From CAZAQB01 sp964487155 (lineage in GTDB: Bacteria; Pseudomonadota; Gammaproteobacteria; Nitrococcales; Nitrococcaceae), in NCBI GenBank assembly GCA_964487155.1, contig CAZAQB010000011.1, positions 1 to 40,981 of the forward strand: a stretch of DNA of 40,981 bases, given 5' to 3'. Positions 25,137 through 32,942 of the stretch are shown piece by piece. Both the position numbers and the translations under genes were made by a program. Below the pieces are notes generated by a model that was not told the origin of the DNA, did not search any database, and saw only the letters and a program-made list of their open reading frames with translations. Position 1 is the stretch's first letter. Every line of letters starts with the position of its first letter.

Positions 25137-25176
25137 GTAGGGTGGGCAGAGCAAAGCGAGGCCCACCGTCTTCGCG
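25137..25176 (+). repeat. Short hairpin repeat, family A, copy in thioesterase intergenic gap
   Basis: GTAGGGTGGGC ... GCCCACCGTCTTCGC lies between the convergent ends of the hemerythrin-like gene and the thioesterase gene. A diverged half copy, inverted, follows at about 25204-25227 (GCGCTGCGCTCCGTCCCAGC). Confidence 0.75.
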
Positions 25177-25262
25177 CGATATCGACTCGACGAGCGCTGG
25201 TATTGCGCTGCGCTCCGTCCCAGCCTAACCGTTCTGGCGCGGCCGCCTTCCGGTTGAGCCCG

Positions 25263-25733
25263 TCACCCCGCCGGGGCGCCGCCCCCGGAATGCTCCCGCA
25301 GGCAGATCATGGTGCCCTGGAAGGCTGCCACCGCCTGGCGCTCGCCGGCCGACTCGGCGTACACATCGGCGGCCACCACCACCAGCCGGCGGCCGCCGCG
25401 CAGCACGCGGGCCTCCGCCACCAGCGCATCCCCGGCCGCCGGGGCCAGCAGGTTGATCTTGAACTCCACGGTGAGCACGTTGGCGTCCGCCGGCATCACC
25501 GTCAGCGCCGCGTAGCCGGCGGCGGTGTCGGCCAGGGTGGAGACCACGCCGGCATGGATGTAGCCATGCTGCTGCAGCAGGTCGGCCCGGCGCTCCAGGG
25601 TCAGGACGCAGCAGCCCCGTTCCAGGCCGGTCATGCGGATGCCCAGGGCGGCGGGGAAGCTCTGGCTCTCGAAGCTGCGCCGCACGCGGTGGGCATCGGC
25701 CTCGGGCAGTGGCCCGTTGCTGGTCTCGGCCAT
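25263..25733 (-). CDS. PaaI-family hotdog thioesterase
   Basis: The ATG at 25733-25731 gives 156 residues, typical of the family; AGGAGAG lies a few bases upstream. The hotdog core is clear. LLQQHGYIHAGVVSTLADTAAGYAAL carries the HGG-like turn and the catalytic acidic residue in the central helix (Asp of LADTA). Strands VLTVEFKINLLAPAAGDALVAEARVLRGGRRLVVVAADVY follow. Such enzymes hydrolyse acyl- or aryl-CoA thioesters in the cytoplasm; the substrate is not readable. It is divergent from the Kef-type antiporter gene, which starts 99 bases away. Confidence 0.9.
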   Translation of the reverse strand: MAETSNGPLPEADAHRVRRSFESQSFPAALGIRMTGLERGCCVLTLERRADLLQQHGYIHAGVVSTLADTAAGYAALTVMPADANVLTVEFKINLLAPAAGDALVAEARVLRGGRRLVVVAADVYAESAGERQAVAAFQGTMICLREHSGGGAPAG

Positions 25734-25832
25734 GGGGTCTCTCCTGCTGCCGCGCCCCGGTATCCCCGGTGGGCCCGGGGAGTCTCCTGGGCAATACTAC
25801 GCCCCTGCCGAAGCGACCCACCGAGAGCGCCC

Positions 25833-27617
25833 ATGCCCCTGCTGGAACAGGCCCTGGTGTTCCTTGCCGCCGCCGTGCTGGCGGTGCCGCTGTTCCGCCG
25901 CCTGGGGCTGGGATCGGTGCTGGGCTACCTGGCCGCCGGCGTGGTGATCGGCCCGTGGGTGCTGGGGCTCGCCAGCGACGTCGACGCCATCCTGCACTTC
26001 GGCGAGATCGGCGTCGTGTTCCTGCTGTTCATCATCGGCCTGGAACTGCAGCCGGCGCGCCTGCGCATCATGCGCCGGCTGGTGTTCCGCACCGGCCTTG
26101 CCCAGGTGCTGATCACCGGCAGCGTGCTGGGGCTGGCGGGGCTGGCGCTGGGCCTGCCGCCCGCGGCGGCGGCGGTGGCCGGTTTCGGGCTGTCGCTGTC
26201 CTCCACCGCCCTGGTGCTGCAGATGCTCGCCGAGCGCAAGGAACTGAGCGCGCCCCACGGCCGGACCGGCTTCGGCGTGCTGCTGTTCCAGGATCTGGCC
26301 GCCATCCCGCTGATCGCCGCGGTGCCCATGCTGGCCGGCAACGGGCCGGACCCCGGCCCCGGCCTGCTGGTGGAGGGGCTGCAGGTGGTGGGCCTGGTGG
26401 CCGCCATGGTGGTGGGCGGCCATTATCTGCTGCGCCCGCTGCTGCGCACCGTGGCGGCGGCGGGGGTGCAGGAGATCTTCACCGCCGCCGCCCTGCTGCT
26501 GGTGATCAGCGCCGGGGTGCTGATGGAGTCGGTGGGCGTCTCCATGGGCCTCGGCGCCTTCCTGGCGGGGGTGCTGGTGGCCGATTCCGAGTACCGCCAC
26601 CAGCTCGAAGCCGACATCGAGCCTTTCAAGGGCCTGCTGCTGGGCCTGTTCTTTATGGCCGTCGGCATGTCGGTGAATCTCGGGCTGGTGCTGGAGCGGC
26701 CCGGCCAGGTGCTGGGCCTCGCCCTGGGGCTGTACCTGGTGAAGGCGCTGCTGCTCTATCCCCTGGGCCGGTTCTCCGGGCTGGACGCGGTCAACGCCCG
26801 GCGCCTGGCGCTGGTGCTGGGCCAGGGCGGCGAGTTCGCCTTCGTGGTGTTCACCGCCGCCGCCGCCAGCGGCGTGCTGGCGCGGCCCCAGGTGGAGCTG
26901 CTGACGGTGGCGGTGGCGCTGTCCATGGCCCTCACGCCGCTGCTGTACGCGGTTCACGAAAGGCTGTGCCGGGCCCGGGGGCAGACACCGGACTACGACC
27001 GCATGGAGGATCACGGCACGCCCGTGATCATCGCCGGCTTCGGGCGCTTCGGACAGATCGCCGGGCGGTTGCTGACCCTCCGCGGCATCGCCTTCACGGC
27101 CCTGGAGGCCAGCGCCGGGCAGGTGGATTTCGTGCGCCGCTTCGGCCACCGGGTCTACTACGGCGACGCCGCCCGGCTGGACCTGCTGCGCGCCGCCGGG
27201 GCCGCCCGCGCCCGGGTGCTGCTGGTGGCCGTGGACAGCCCGCGCAGCGCGCTCGCCATCGTCGCGAGCGCCCGGGCCCATTTCCCGGATCTGCGCATCC
27301 TGGCCCGGGCCCGCAACCGCCAGCATGCCCTGGCGCTGCGCAACGCCGGCGCCCACGTGATCATGCGCGAGACCTACCTATCCAGCCTCTACCTGGCCGA
27401 GGAGATGCTGAAGGCCCTGGGCATCACGCCCGCCGACGCCGCCCGGGCCCTGCAGCTGTTCCGGGCCCACGACGAGAAGACCCTGGAGCAGCAGTACGCC
27501 ATCCGACACGACGACAAGGCCCTGGCGCAGTCGGCGCGGGAGGCGGCCGAGGAACTCCGGGATCTGTTCGAGCAGGACCGGCACAGCGAGCCGTCCGGAA
27601 AGTCGTCCGGAGAATGA
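25833..27617 (+). CDS. Kef-type (CPA2) potassium/proton antiporter with RCK domain
   Basis: The ATG at 25833 begins at the first membrane helix (LLEQALVFLAAAVLAVPLF); the frame is open upstream but non-coding in character. The product is 594 residues. About 12 membrane helices occupy residues 1-375, with the CPA2 hallmarks GLELQPARLRIMRRLVF and VLGQGGEFAFVVF. From about residue 395 a Rossmann RCK/TrkA-N domain follows (TPVIIAGFGRFGQIAGRLL), which senses nucleotides or glutathione adducts in KefB/KefC. The tail is charged. It probably mediates K+ efflux coupled to H+ under electrophile or pH stress. No KefF/KefG-type ancillary subunit is adjacent. KefB versus KefC cannot be decided. Confidence 0.9.
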   Translation: MPLLEQALVFLAAAVLAVPLFRRLGLGSVLGYLAAGVVIGPWVLGLASDVDAILHFGEIGVVFLLFIIGLELQPARLRIMRRLVFRTGLAQVLITGSVLGLAGLALGLPPAAAAVAGFGLSLSSTALVLQMLAERKELSAPHGRTGFGVLLFQDLAAIPLIAAVPMLAGNGPDPGPGLLVEGLQVVGLVAAMVVGGHYLLRPLLRTVAAAGVQEIFTAAALLLVISAGVLMESVGVSMGLGAFLAGVLVADSEYRHQLEADIEPFKGLLLGLFFMAVGMSVNLGLVLERPGQVLGLALGLYLVKALLLYPLGRFSGLDAVNARRLALVLGQGGEFAFVVFTAAAASGVLARPQVELLTVAVALSMALTPLLYAVHERLCRARGQTPDYDRMEDHGTPVIIAGFGRFGQIAGRLLTLRGIAFTALEASAGQVDFVRRFGHRVYYGDAARLDLLRAAGAARARVLLVAVDSPRSALAIVASARAHFPDLRILARARNRQHALALRNAGAHVIMRETYLSSLYLAEEMLKALGITPADAARALQLFRAHDEKTLEQQYAIRHDDKALAQSAREAAEELRDLFEQDRHSEPSGKSSGE

Positions 27618-27748
27618 CAGGCGCTCGGCGCCGCGAGACCCGGCGAACGCCACGGGCCGTCTAGACTTGGCGGCGGGAGCGCACTTGGCCGCTCCTCCAA
27701 GATCTGCCGCCCGGCGCTCCGGGCCCCCTGCATGGAGAGCGACTCCCT

Positions 27749-29887
27749 ATGAACACCCCTGCACTGATTTTCACGGCCGGTGCCGCCGCGCTGGCCCTGA
27801 CCCTGGGCAGCGCCGCGGCCACCGCCGGCGGCCCCCGGGGCGGCGGCCTGGTGGTGGGCGAAGTGGTCCACACCCGCTACGACGGCGTCACCAACGACCT
27901 GCTCACCGCCGGCCTCGGCCGCACCGGCCTTGCCGACCCTGCGCCACCGGCCTTCGCCGACCCGGTGAACCCCACCGTAGAGGAACTGCGCCGCCTGGCC
28001 ATCTACAACAACTACCGTGCCCTGGTGGACACCGTCCCCGGCGGCGGTTACGGCACCCTGTTCGGTCCCAACGTCGCCGCGGACGGCACCGTCACGGACA
28101 GCGAGGGCCTGATCGCCGGCGACGAGTACCTGGCCTACGCCCGCTCCCGCCGGGGGGCGAAAGTGGTGGTCATGGTACAGGTGCCGGAGCGCTTCGATCC
28201 CGCCGACGCCTGCATGGTCACCGCACCCTCATCAGGCTCGCGGGGGGTCTACGGGGCCATCGGCACCGCCGGCGAGTGGGGCCTCAAGCGGGGCTGCGCC
28301 GTGGTCTACACCGACAAGGGCAGCGGCATCGGCGCCCATAATCTCACCACCGACACCGTCCAGGGCCTGCGCGGCGAGCTGCTGGAGGCCGACGGCAACC
28401 GCCGCGAGGCCCATTTCATAGCCCGCGTCCCGGACCCGGTGCGGGAGCGCTTCAACGAGGCCTTCCCCGACCGCTTCGCCTTCAAGCACGCCCACTCCCA
28501 GGTGAACCCGGAGGCGGACTGGGGTGCCAACGTGCTGTCCTCCATCGAGTTCGGCTTCCAGGTGCTGAACCGGCAGTTCGGCTCCGGCAAGGGCCACGGC
28601 CGCCGGGGCGGGCGCGCCATCACCCCGGAGAACACCCTGGTGATCGCCTCCAGCGTGTCCAACGGCGGCGGCTCCTCGGTGCGGGCCGCCGAGCAGGACC
28701 GCCGCGGCCTGATCGACGGCGTAGCGGTGTCCGAGCCCAACGTGAACCCCGAGGTGAGCCGGGGCTTCGCCATCCAGCAGGGCGATGCCGAGCCCATCAC
28801 CAGGCACAGCCGCAGCCTGTACGACTACACGACGGCCCTGGCTGTCTACCAGGGCTGCGCCAACCGGGCGCCGGAGAACGCCGATGCGCCGCTGAACATC
28901 ATCAACAACGCTGCGGTGAACGCCAACGCCTGCACGGCTCTCGCCGCGCGCGGCCTGGTGAACGGCGCCACGGTGGACGAGCAGGCCACCGACGCCCAGC
29001 GCATCCTCAATGAAGAGTTCGCTATCCAGCCGGAGCAGAACCCGGTGCAGCCGGTGCAGTACGCCAGCAACGTGCCGCAGGCCATAGCCATCACCTATGC
29101 CAACGCCTACGGCCGCTTCAGCGTCCTGGAGAACCTCTGCGCGTTCAGTTTCGGGGCCACGGGCGGGGACGGCATGCCGGTGCCCCTGGCGCCGGCGGCG
29201 CAGGCGGCGCTGTTCGCCACCGGCAACGGCATCCCGCCCACCGGCGGCGTGAACGCCATCTACAACGACTCCACCGGCGGCCCCATCAACATCGCCCTGG
29301 GCACCTCCCCCACCAGCGGCCTGCAGGACTACAGCCTGGACGGCTTCCTGTGCCTGCGGGGCCTCGCGGAAGGCCGCGACGCCAGCGCCGGCAAGCGCTT
29401 GCGCGGGCGGGAGCGCCATGAGGCCCGGCGGGTGGCCCGGGGTATCGAGGAGATCCGCGCCAGCGCCGACCTGGACCGCACTCCGGCGGTGTTCGTCACC
29501 GGCCGGGCGGACGCCATCCTGCCTATCAACCACACCTCGCGGCCGTACTACGGCCTCAACCAGGAGGTGGAGGGGGATGACTCCGGGCTGCGCTACTACG
29601 AGGTCCTGAACGCCCAGCACCTGGACGTACTGAACGGCCTGCCGGGTTTCAACGAGCGCTTCATCCCCCTGCACCACTACTTCAACCAGGCCATGGACCT
29701 GGTCTACGACCACCTGAAGAACGGCACCCCGCTGCCCCCCAGCCAGGTGGTGCGCACCACCCCGCGGGGCCCGGGCGCACCGCCCATCACGGTAGAGGCC
29801 AACCTGCCGCCGATCCAGGCCGCCCCGCCGGCGGGCGATCGCATCGTGTTCGACGACGACGCCGACCTGCTGCGGGTTCCGGATTAG
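27749..29887 (+). CDS. D-(-)-3-hydroxybutyrate oligomer hydrolase, exported
   Basis: The ATG at 27749 follows GGAGAG with 10-base spacing, giving 712 residues, the usual length of the 3HBOH family. Residues 1-26 form a signal peptide (ALIFTAGAAALALTLGSAAATA). The nucleophile motif SSGSRG sits at 161-166. Other recognisable blocks are TRYDGVTNDLLTAGLG near the N-terminus, RFAFKHAHSQVNPEADWG, and the C-terminal catalytic Asp/His regions FVTGRADAILPINHTSR and LNAQHLDVLNGLPGF. The reaction is hydrolysis of 3-hydroxybutyrate oligomers, products of polyhydroxybutyrate depolymerase, to monomer. The signal peptide suggests action on extracellular or periplasmic oligomers, as in PHB scavenging. No depolymerase or phasin gene is adjacent. 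Confidence 0.92.
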   Translation: MNTPALIFTAGAAALALTLGSAAATAGGPRGGGLVVGEVVHTRYDGVTNDLLTAGLGRTGLADPAPPAFADPVNPTVEELRRLAIYNNYRALVDTVPGGGYGTLFGPNVAADGTVTDSEGLIAGDEYLAYARSRRGAKVVVMVQVPERFDPADACMVTAPSSGSRGVYGAIGTAGEWGLKRGCAVVYTDKGSGIGAHNLTTDTVQGLRGELLEADGNRREAHFIARVPDPVRERFNEAFPDRFAFKHAHSQVNPEADWGANVLSSIEFGFQVLNRQFGSGKGHGRRGGRAITPENTLVIASSVSNGGGSSVRAAEQDRRGLIDGVAVSEPNVNPEVSRGFAIQQGDAEPITRHSRSLYDYTTALAVYQGCANRAPENADAPLNIINNAAVNANACTALAARGLVNGATVDEQATDAQRILNEEFAIQPEQNPVQPVQYASNVPQAIAITYANAYGRFSVLENLCAFSFGATGGDGMPVPLAPAAQAALFATGNGIPPTGGVNAIYNDSTGGPINIALGTSPTSGLQDYSLDGFLCLRGLAEGRDASAGKRLRGRERHEARRVARGIEEIRASADLDRTPAVFVTGRADAILPINHTSRPYYGLNQEVEGDDSGLRYYEVLNAQHLDVLNGLPGFNERFIPLHHYFNQAMDLVYDHLKNGTPLPPSQVVRTTPRGPGAPPITVEANLPPIQAAPPAGDRIVFDDDADLLRVPD

Positions 29888-29911
29888 CGGTGATCGGCAC
29901 GGCTGCCTGCA

Positions 29912-29936
29912 CCCCTCTCCCCTGGCGGGAGAGGGG
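29912..29936 (+). terminator. 10-bp perfect stem-loop after the oligomer hydrolase gene
   Basis: CCCCTCTCCC, loop CTGGC, GGGAGAGGGG: a perfect 10-bp stem beginning 25 bases after the stop codon. No T-run follows. It is a probable terminator or 3' structure. The motif CCCTCTCCC/GGGAGAGGG is also common as a dispersed intergenic repeat in other bacteria. Confidence 0.6.
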
Positions 29937-29969
29937 CGGGGGGAGAGGGGGCGATATCAGTCGCTCAGC

Positions 29970-30090
29970 GGCCGTAGGTCACGTTGCGCGCAGCGCTACG
30001 TGACGCTCTTCGCGCGGTTCAGGGCCGGGGTGCCGGACTCGGGCTCCCCGTCACGGAGCTTCGCACCGTGACCTACGGCGGGTTTCGGCG
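29970..30090. repeat. Two-module hairpin repeat, family C, copy 1
   Basis: Module x (29970-30005) has arms GTCACGT/ACGTGAC. Module y (30048-30090) has arms GTCACGG/CCGTGAC and ends CTACGGCGGGTTTCGGCG. Both recur at 32645-32742, each reverse-complemented but in the same order. No gene is seen in 29888-30256, which holds this element, the stem-loop before it and the family D hairpin. Confidence 0.75.
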
Positions 30091-30191
30091 AGCCGGTTGG
30101 CTGCTTGTGGCAGCGGGCGGCGGGATGGCTGCCGCGGTCGGGTCCAGGCATGGCCCCAGGGGCTCAACAGCCGGGCGTTTGCAGCGCCGGC

Positions 30192-30216
30192 CCCCACGTT
30201 TCTTCGCAACGTGGGG
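30192..30216. repeat. 25-bp hairpin repeat, family D
   Basis: Arms CCCCACGTT/AACGTGGGG with a 7-base loop. It is the exact reverse complement of 14403-14427 inside the MITE-like element 16 kb away. Flanks are partly similar as well (GTTTGC and CTACGG/CTGCGG on the outside). Confidence 0.75.
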
Positions 30217-30256
30217 CTGCGGGGGCGGCGCGCCGAGCGCTGCCGCCACCACCAAC

Positions 30257-31111
30257 TCAATCCCCCAGCGCCGCGGCCAGGCCAGTCATAGCCTCGCCGC
30301 AATCCATCTCCACCTTCAGATCCAGCAGCGGATCGGCGCGGGTGCGGCCCTGGTTCACCGCCAGCACTGGAATGCCGGCGGCGTGGGCCTGGCGGGCGAA
30401 GCGCAGGCCCGACCAGACCCCCAGGGACGTGCCCACCACCAACAGCGCGTCCGCCGCCTCCAGCCAGCCCGCAGCGGCGGCCACCCGCTCGGCGGGCACG
30501 GACTCGCCGAAGAACACCACGTCGGGCTTCAGCACGCCGCCGCAGCCCGGGCAGCCCGGCACCCGGAAGGCGTGGTAATCGGCGCGCTGCAGATGGGCGT
30601 CGCCATCCGGGGCATGGGCGTCCAGATGGGCCTCCCAGCCCGGGTTGAGGCGCAGCAGTTCCGCCTGCTGGCCGGCCCGGTCCAGCATCCGGGCGCAGTC
30701 GGTGCACACCACCCGGTCCAGCCGGCCATGGAGCTCCACCAGGGCCCGCTGCCCGGCCGCGCGGTGCAGGCCATCCACGTTCTGGGTGATCAGCCCGGCC
30801 ACCGTGCCCGCCGCTTCCAGACGCGCCAGGGCATGGTGGGCGGCGTTGGGATGGGCCGCGGCCACCCGGGGCCAGCCGGCCATGCTGCGCGCCCAGTAGC
30901 GCCGGCGCACCAGGTCGCGGGCCATGAAGTCCTGGTAGAGGGTGGGCCGGCGGTGCTTCCAGCGGCCCTGGGGATCCCGGTAGTCGGGGATGCCGGAGCC
31001 GGTGCTGCAGCCGGCGCCGGTGAGCACCACCACCCGGCGGGCGCCCCGCAACCGTTCCCCCAGTTCCGGCAGCCCTCCCAGGGGCGCCGCGGCGCCGGTC
31101 TGCCAGCGCAC
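30257..31111 (-). CDS. Sir2-family NAD-dependent protein deacylase (sirtuin)
   Basis: The GTG at 31111-31109 begins one base after the stop of the DUF2845 gene (TGAGGTG), giving 284 residues and probable translational coupling. The NAD pocket GAGCSTGSGIPDYR is at 32-45 and TQNVDGLH at 109-116. The catalytic His128 lies in ELHGRL. The zinc-ribbon cysteines are 136 and 139 (CTDC) and 187 and 190 (CPGC). The YRDPQGRW element recalls class II (SIRT4-like) sirtuins rather than the CobB type with its Tyr-Arg pair. It should remove acyl groups from protein lysines in the cytoplasm using NAD. The substrate is unknown. Confidence 0.9.
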   Translation of the reverse strand: MRWQTGAAAPLGGLPELGERLRGARRVVVLTGAGCSTGSGIPDYRDPQGRWKHRRPTLYQDFMARDLVRRRYWARSMAGWPRVAAAHPNAAHHALARLEAAGTVAGLITQNVDGLHRAAGQRALVELHGRLDRVVCTDCARMLDRAGQQAELLRLNPGWEAHLDAHAPDGDAHLQRADYHAFRVPGCPGCGGVLKPDVVFFGESVPAERVAAAAGWLEAADALLVVGTSLGVWSGLRFARQAHAAGIPVLAVNQGRTRADPLLDLKVEMDCGEAMTGLAAALGD

Positions 31112-31112
31112 C

Positions 31113-31676
31113 TCAGTAACCGCGATTGCCAAGCTCCACGTCCTCGACGATGCCGTTGACCAGCCGCACATGACGCATGAAACGGCCGGACCCGAAGTTG
31201 TAGGTCCACTCCTCCACGGCCCGCACGAACCGATGGTGGCGGCCGGGCCCGAACAGCCGGTGGCTGACATGGTCGGGGGGGCCGCAGAGATCCAGCAGCT
31301 CCGGCTTGCTGAGGCCCCGGCGCAGCTCCCCGGGGGAGCAGTGACCGCCGAAACCTTCCCGGAAGCCCTTGCCCAGCACGGCAATGTCCACCAGCTCGCC
31401 GTCGCGGAAGCGTAGCCGCCGCAGCAAGTCATTGGGGCCGGGATTGTAGTACCAGTCCCGGATATCACCTAAGTAGCCCAGACCGGGGATCTTCTGCTCC
31501 GGGTAGCGGTCGGCGAAGTCCGGCTCGCCGCACAGCCGCCGCACCTCGAAGCTGCGGTCGCCCTGGGTCACCAGGTCGCCCCGGCAGCGGAAGGCCTCCT
31601 CCGAGGCGGCGGGGCCGGCCGCCGCGATCAGAAGCGCCTCCAGCAACAGCGGGATCAGTCGGCTTGCAGCATCCAT
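31113..31676 (-). CDS. Exported DUF2845 protein, two repeats
   Basis: I start at the ATG 31676-31674 (187 residues), where a signal peptide begins (LIPLLLEALLIAAAGPAASE); the frame upstream is open but Arg/Pro-rich. Two DUF2845-type units are visible. The first is FRCRGDLVTQGDRSFEVRRLCGEPDFADRY with WYYNPGPNDLLRRLRFRDGELV. The second is GLSKPELLDLCGPPDHVSHR with EEWTYNFGSGRFMRHVRLVNGIV. Each has the family's RxCGxPxxxxR turn followed by a WxYNxG strand. The function of DUF2845 is not established; periplasmic location is inferred. It is co-transcribed with the sirtuin gene and divergent from the MlaC-like gene. Confidence 0.88.
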   Translation of the reverse strand: MDAASRLIPLLLEALLIAAAGPAASEEAFRCRGDLVTQGDRSFEVRRLCGEPDFADRYPEQKIPGLGYLGDIRDWYYNPGPNDLLRRLRFRDGELVDIAVLGKGFREGFGGHCSPGELRRGLSKPELLDLCGPPDHVSHRLFGPGRHHRFVRAVEEWTYNFGSGRFMRHVRLVNGIVEDVELGNRGY

Positions 31677-31957
31677 CCACCTGTGGACCCCTGTCGGAGT
31701 GGGAAGTGCCGGCAGGGAACGGCGAGCTGAGCGTGGATGTCTACGCGTAAGGCCAGTGCACCGGCGGCTTCGGCGCCCGAGACGTGCCGGCATTCGCGCA
31801 AGCCCCGCCTGATCGGCCGGCGCCCCACCGTGCCAGGCCGACGGACGACACTGGACCGCGCACCCCGCCGCTGGGATCATGGCAGGGCCGCTCGACAGCG
31901 CGATGGCGGCCCCGGCCCAGCGGCCGGCCGCTGTTCACCGCGCCACAGGAGTTCCCC

Positions 31958-32614
31958 ATGAGCATGCTGCGCTCACTGCCCCTCATCCTGGCCCTGGCGC
32001 TCGCCGCCCCCGGGCTTGCCACGGCGGCGTCAGCCCCACCACCACCCCAGGAGCTGGTGCAGTCAGTGATCCAGGACTCCATCGGGCTGTTGCGGGAGCA
32101 ACGCGAGGCGGTGGTGAAGGATCCCGCTGTGGCCCGCCAGATCGTCGCGGACACCCTGGGCCCCTACGCCGACGTGGAGCGCATGTCCCGTTTCGTCCTG
32201 GGCCGCCACTGGCGCACCGCCACCCCCGACCAGCGCGACCGGTTCGTCGACGCCTTCCGGGACTATCTGGTGCACACCTACAGCTCGGCCCTGCGCCAGT
32301 ATGCCGACCAGATCGTCGAGCAGGGGCAGGACGCCCAGATCGACTATCAGGTGAAGACCAACGACCGGCACCCGGACCGGGTGCTGGTGGACTCGGCCAT
32401 CCAGCTACCCGACGGGCGGGCCTTCGACGTCACCTACCGCCTGCTGGAGCGCGACGGCCAGTGGAAATTCTATGATGTGGTGGTGGAAGGGGTGAGCGTG
32501 CTGCTGAGCTACCGGGAGAACCTCGCCTCGCAGCTCTCCCGCGGCGACGTGGATTCCCTCATCGCCCAGCTCCGGGAGCGCACCGGCAGCGCCGCCCCGT
32601 CCTCCAAGCAGTAG
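31958..32614 (+). CDS. MlaC-like phospholipid-binding periplasmic protein (Ttg2D family)
   Basis: The ATG at 31958 has CAGGA upstream and opens with a signal peptide (LRSLPLILALALAAPGLATAA); the product is 218 residues. The MlaC fold is recognisable: VARQIVADTLGPYADVERMSRFVLGRHWRTATPDQRDRFVDAFRDYLVHTYSSALRQY, then VLVDSAIQLPDGRAFDVTYRLLERDGQWKFYDVVVEGVSVLLSYR. MlaC shuttles phospholipids across the periplasm between the outer-membrane MlaA complex and the inner-membrane MlaFEDB transporter. Here it stands alone, with none of mlaF, E, D, B or A in the window, so it is either an extra paralogue or part of a dispersed system. Confidence 0.9.
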   Translation: MSMLRSLPLILALALAAPGLATAASAPPPPQELVQSVIQDSIGLLREQREAVVKDPAVARQIVADTLGPYADVERMSRFVLGRHWRTATPDQRDRFVDAFRDYLVHTYSSALRQYADQIVEQGQDAQIDYQVKTNDRHPDRVLVDSAIQLPDGRAFDVTYRLLERDGQWKFYDVVVEGVSVLLSYRENLASQLSRGDVDSLIAQLRERTGSAAPSSKQ

Positions 32615-32644
32615 GTGGCACCCCCGAGGACCGCGGTCCAGGGA

Positions 32645-32742
32645 CGTCACGTAGCGCTGCGCGCAACGTGACCTACGGCCGCGGGCCCACCCCGGGCCAC
32701 GCCGAAACCCGCCGTAGGTCACGGTGCGAAGCTCCGTGACGG
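32645..32742. repeat. Two-module hairpin repeat, family C, copy 2
   Basis: The modules 32645-32680 and 32700-32742 are the reverse complements of the two modules at 29970-30005 and 30048-30090, kept in the same order. It lies 31 bases after the MlaC-like stop codon. With the family A pair that follows, it fills 32615-32936. Confidence 0.75.
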
Positions 32743-32833
32743 AGGGCCCGGGGCCGGCGGCCGAGGCGGAGGGTCCATCGCGGCCAGGACACCGTTGCCA
32801 CTGGGGGCACCGCCCGGTGCCTTGCGGCAATCG

Positions 32834-32942
32834 CGTAGGGTGGATGGAGCGAAGCGCAATCCACCATCTTCCGCGATCAACCCGTGATCCCGTCACGAAT
32901 CACCGAGGCGGTGGGCTTCGCTGCGCTCTGCCCACCCTACGG
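32834..32942. repeat. Inverted pair of family A hairpin repeats between convergent genes
   Basis: One copy (CGTAGGGTGGAT ... ATCCACCATCTTCCGC, 32834-32873) faces an inverted copy (GGCGGTGGGC ... GCCCACCCTACG, 32907-32942). The second overlaps the 3' end of the AttH-like gene: its TAG (32939-32937 on the minus strand) is the stop codon. The pair could fold into one long structure terminating both convergent genes. Confidence 0.75.
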
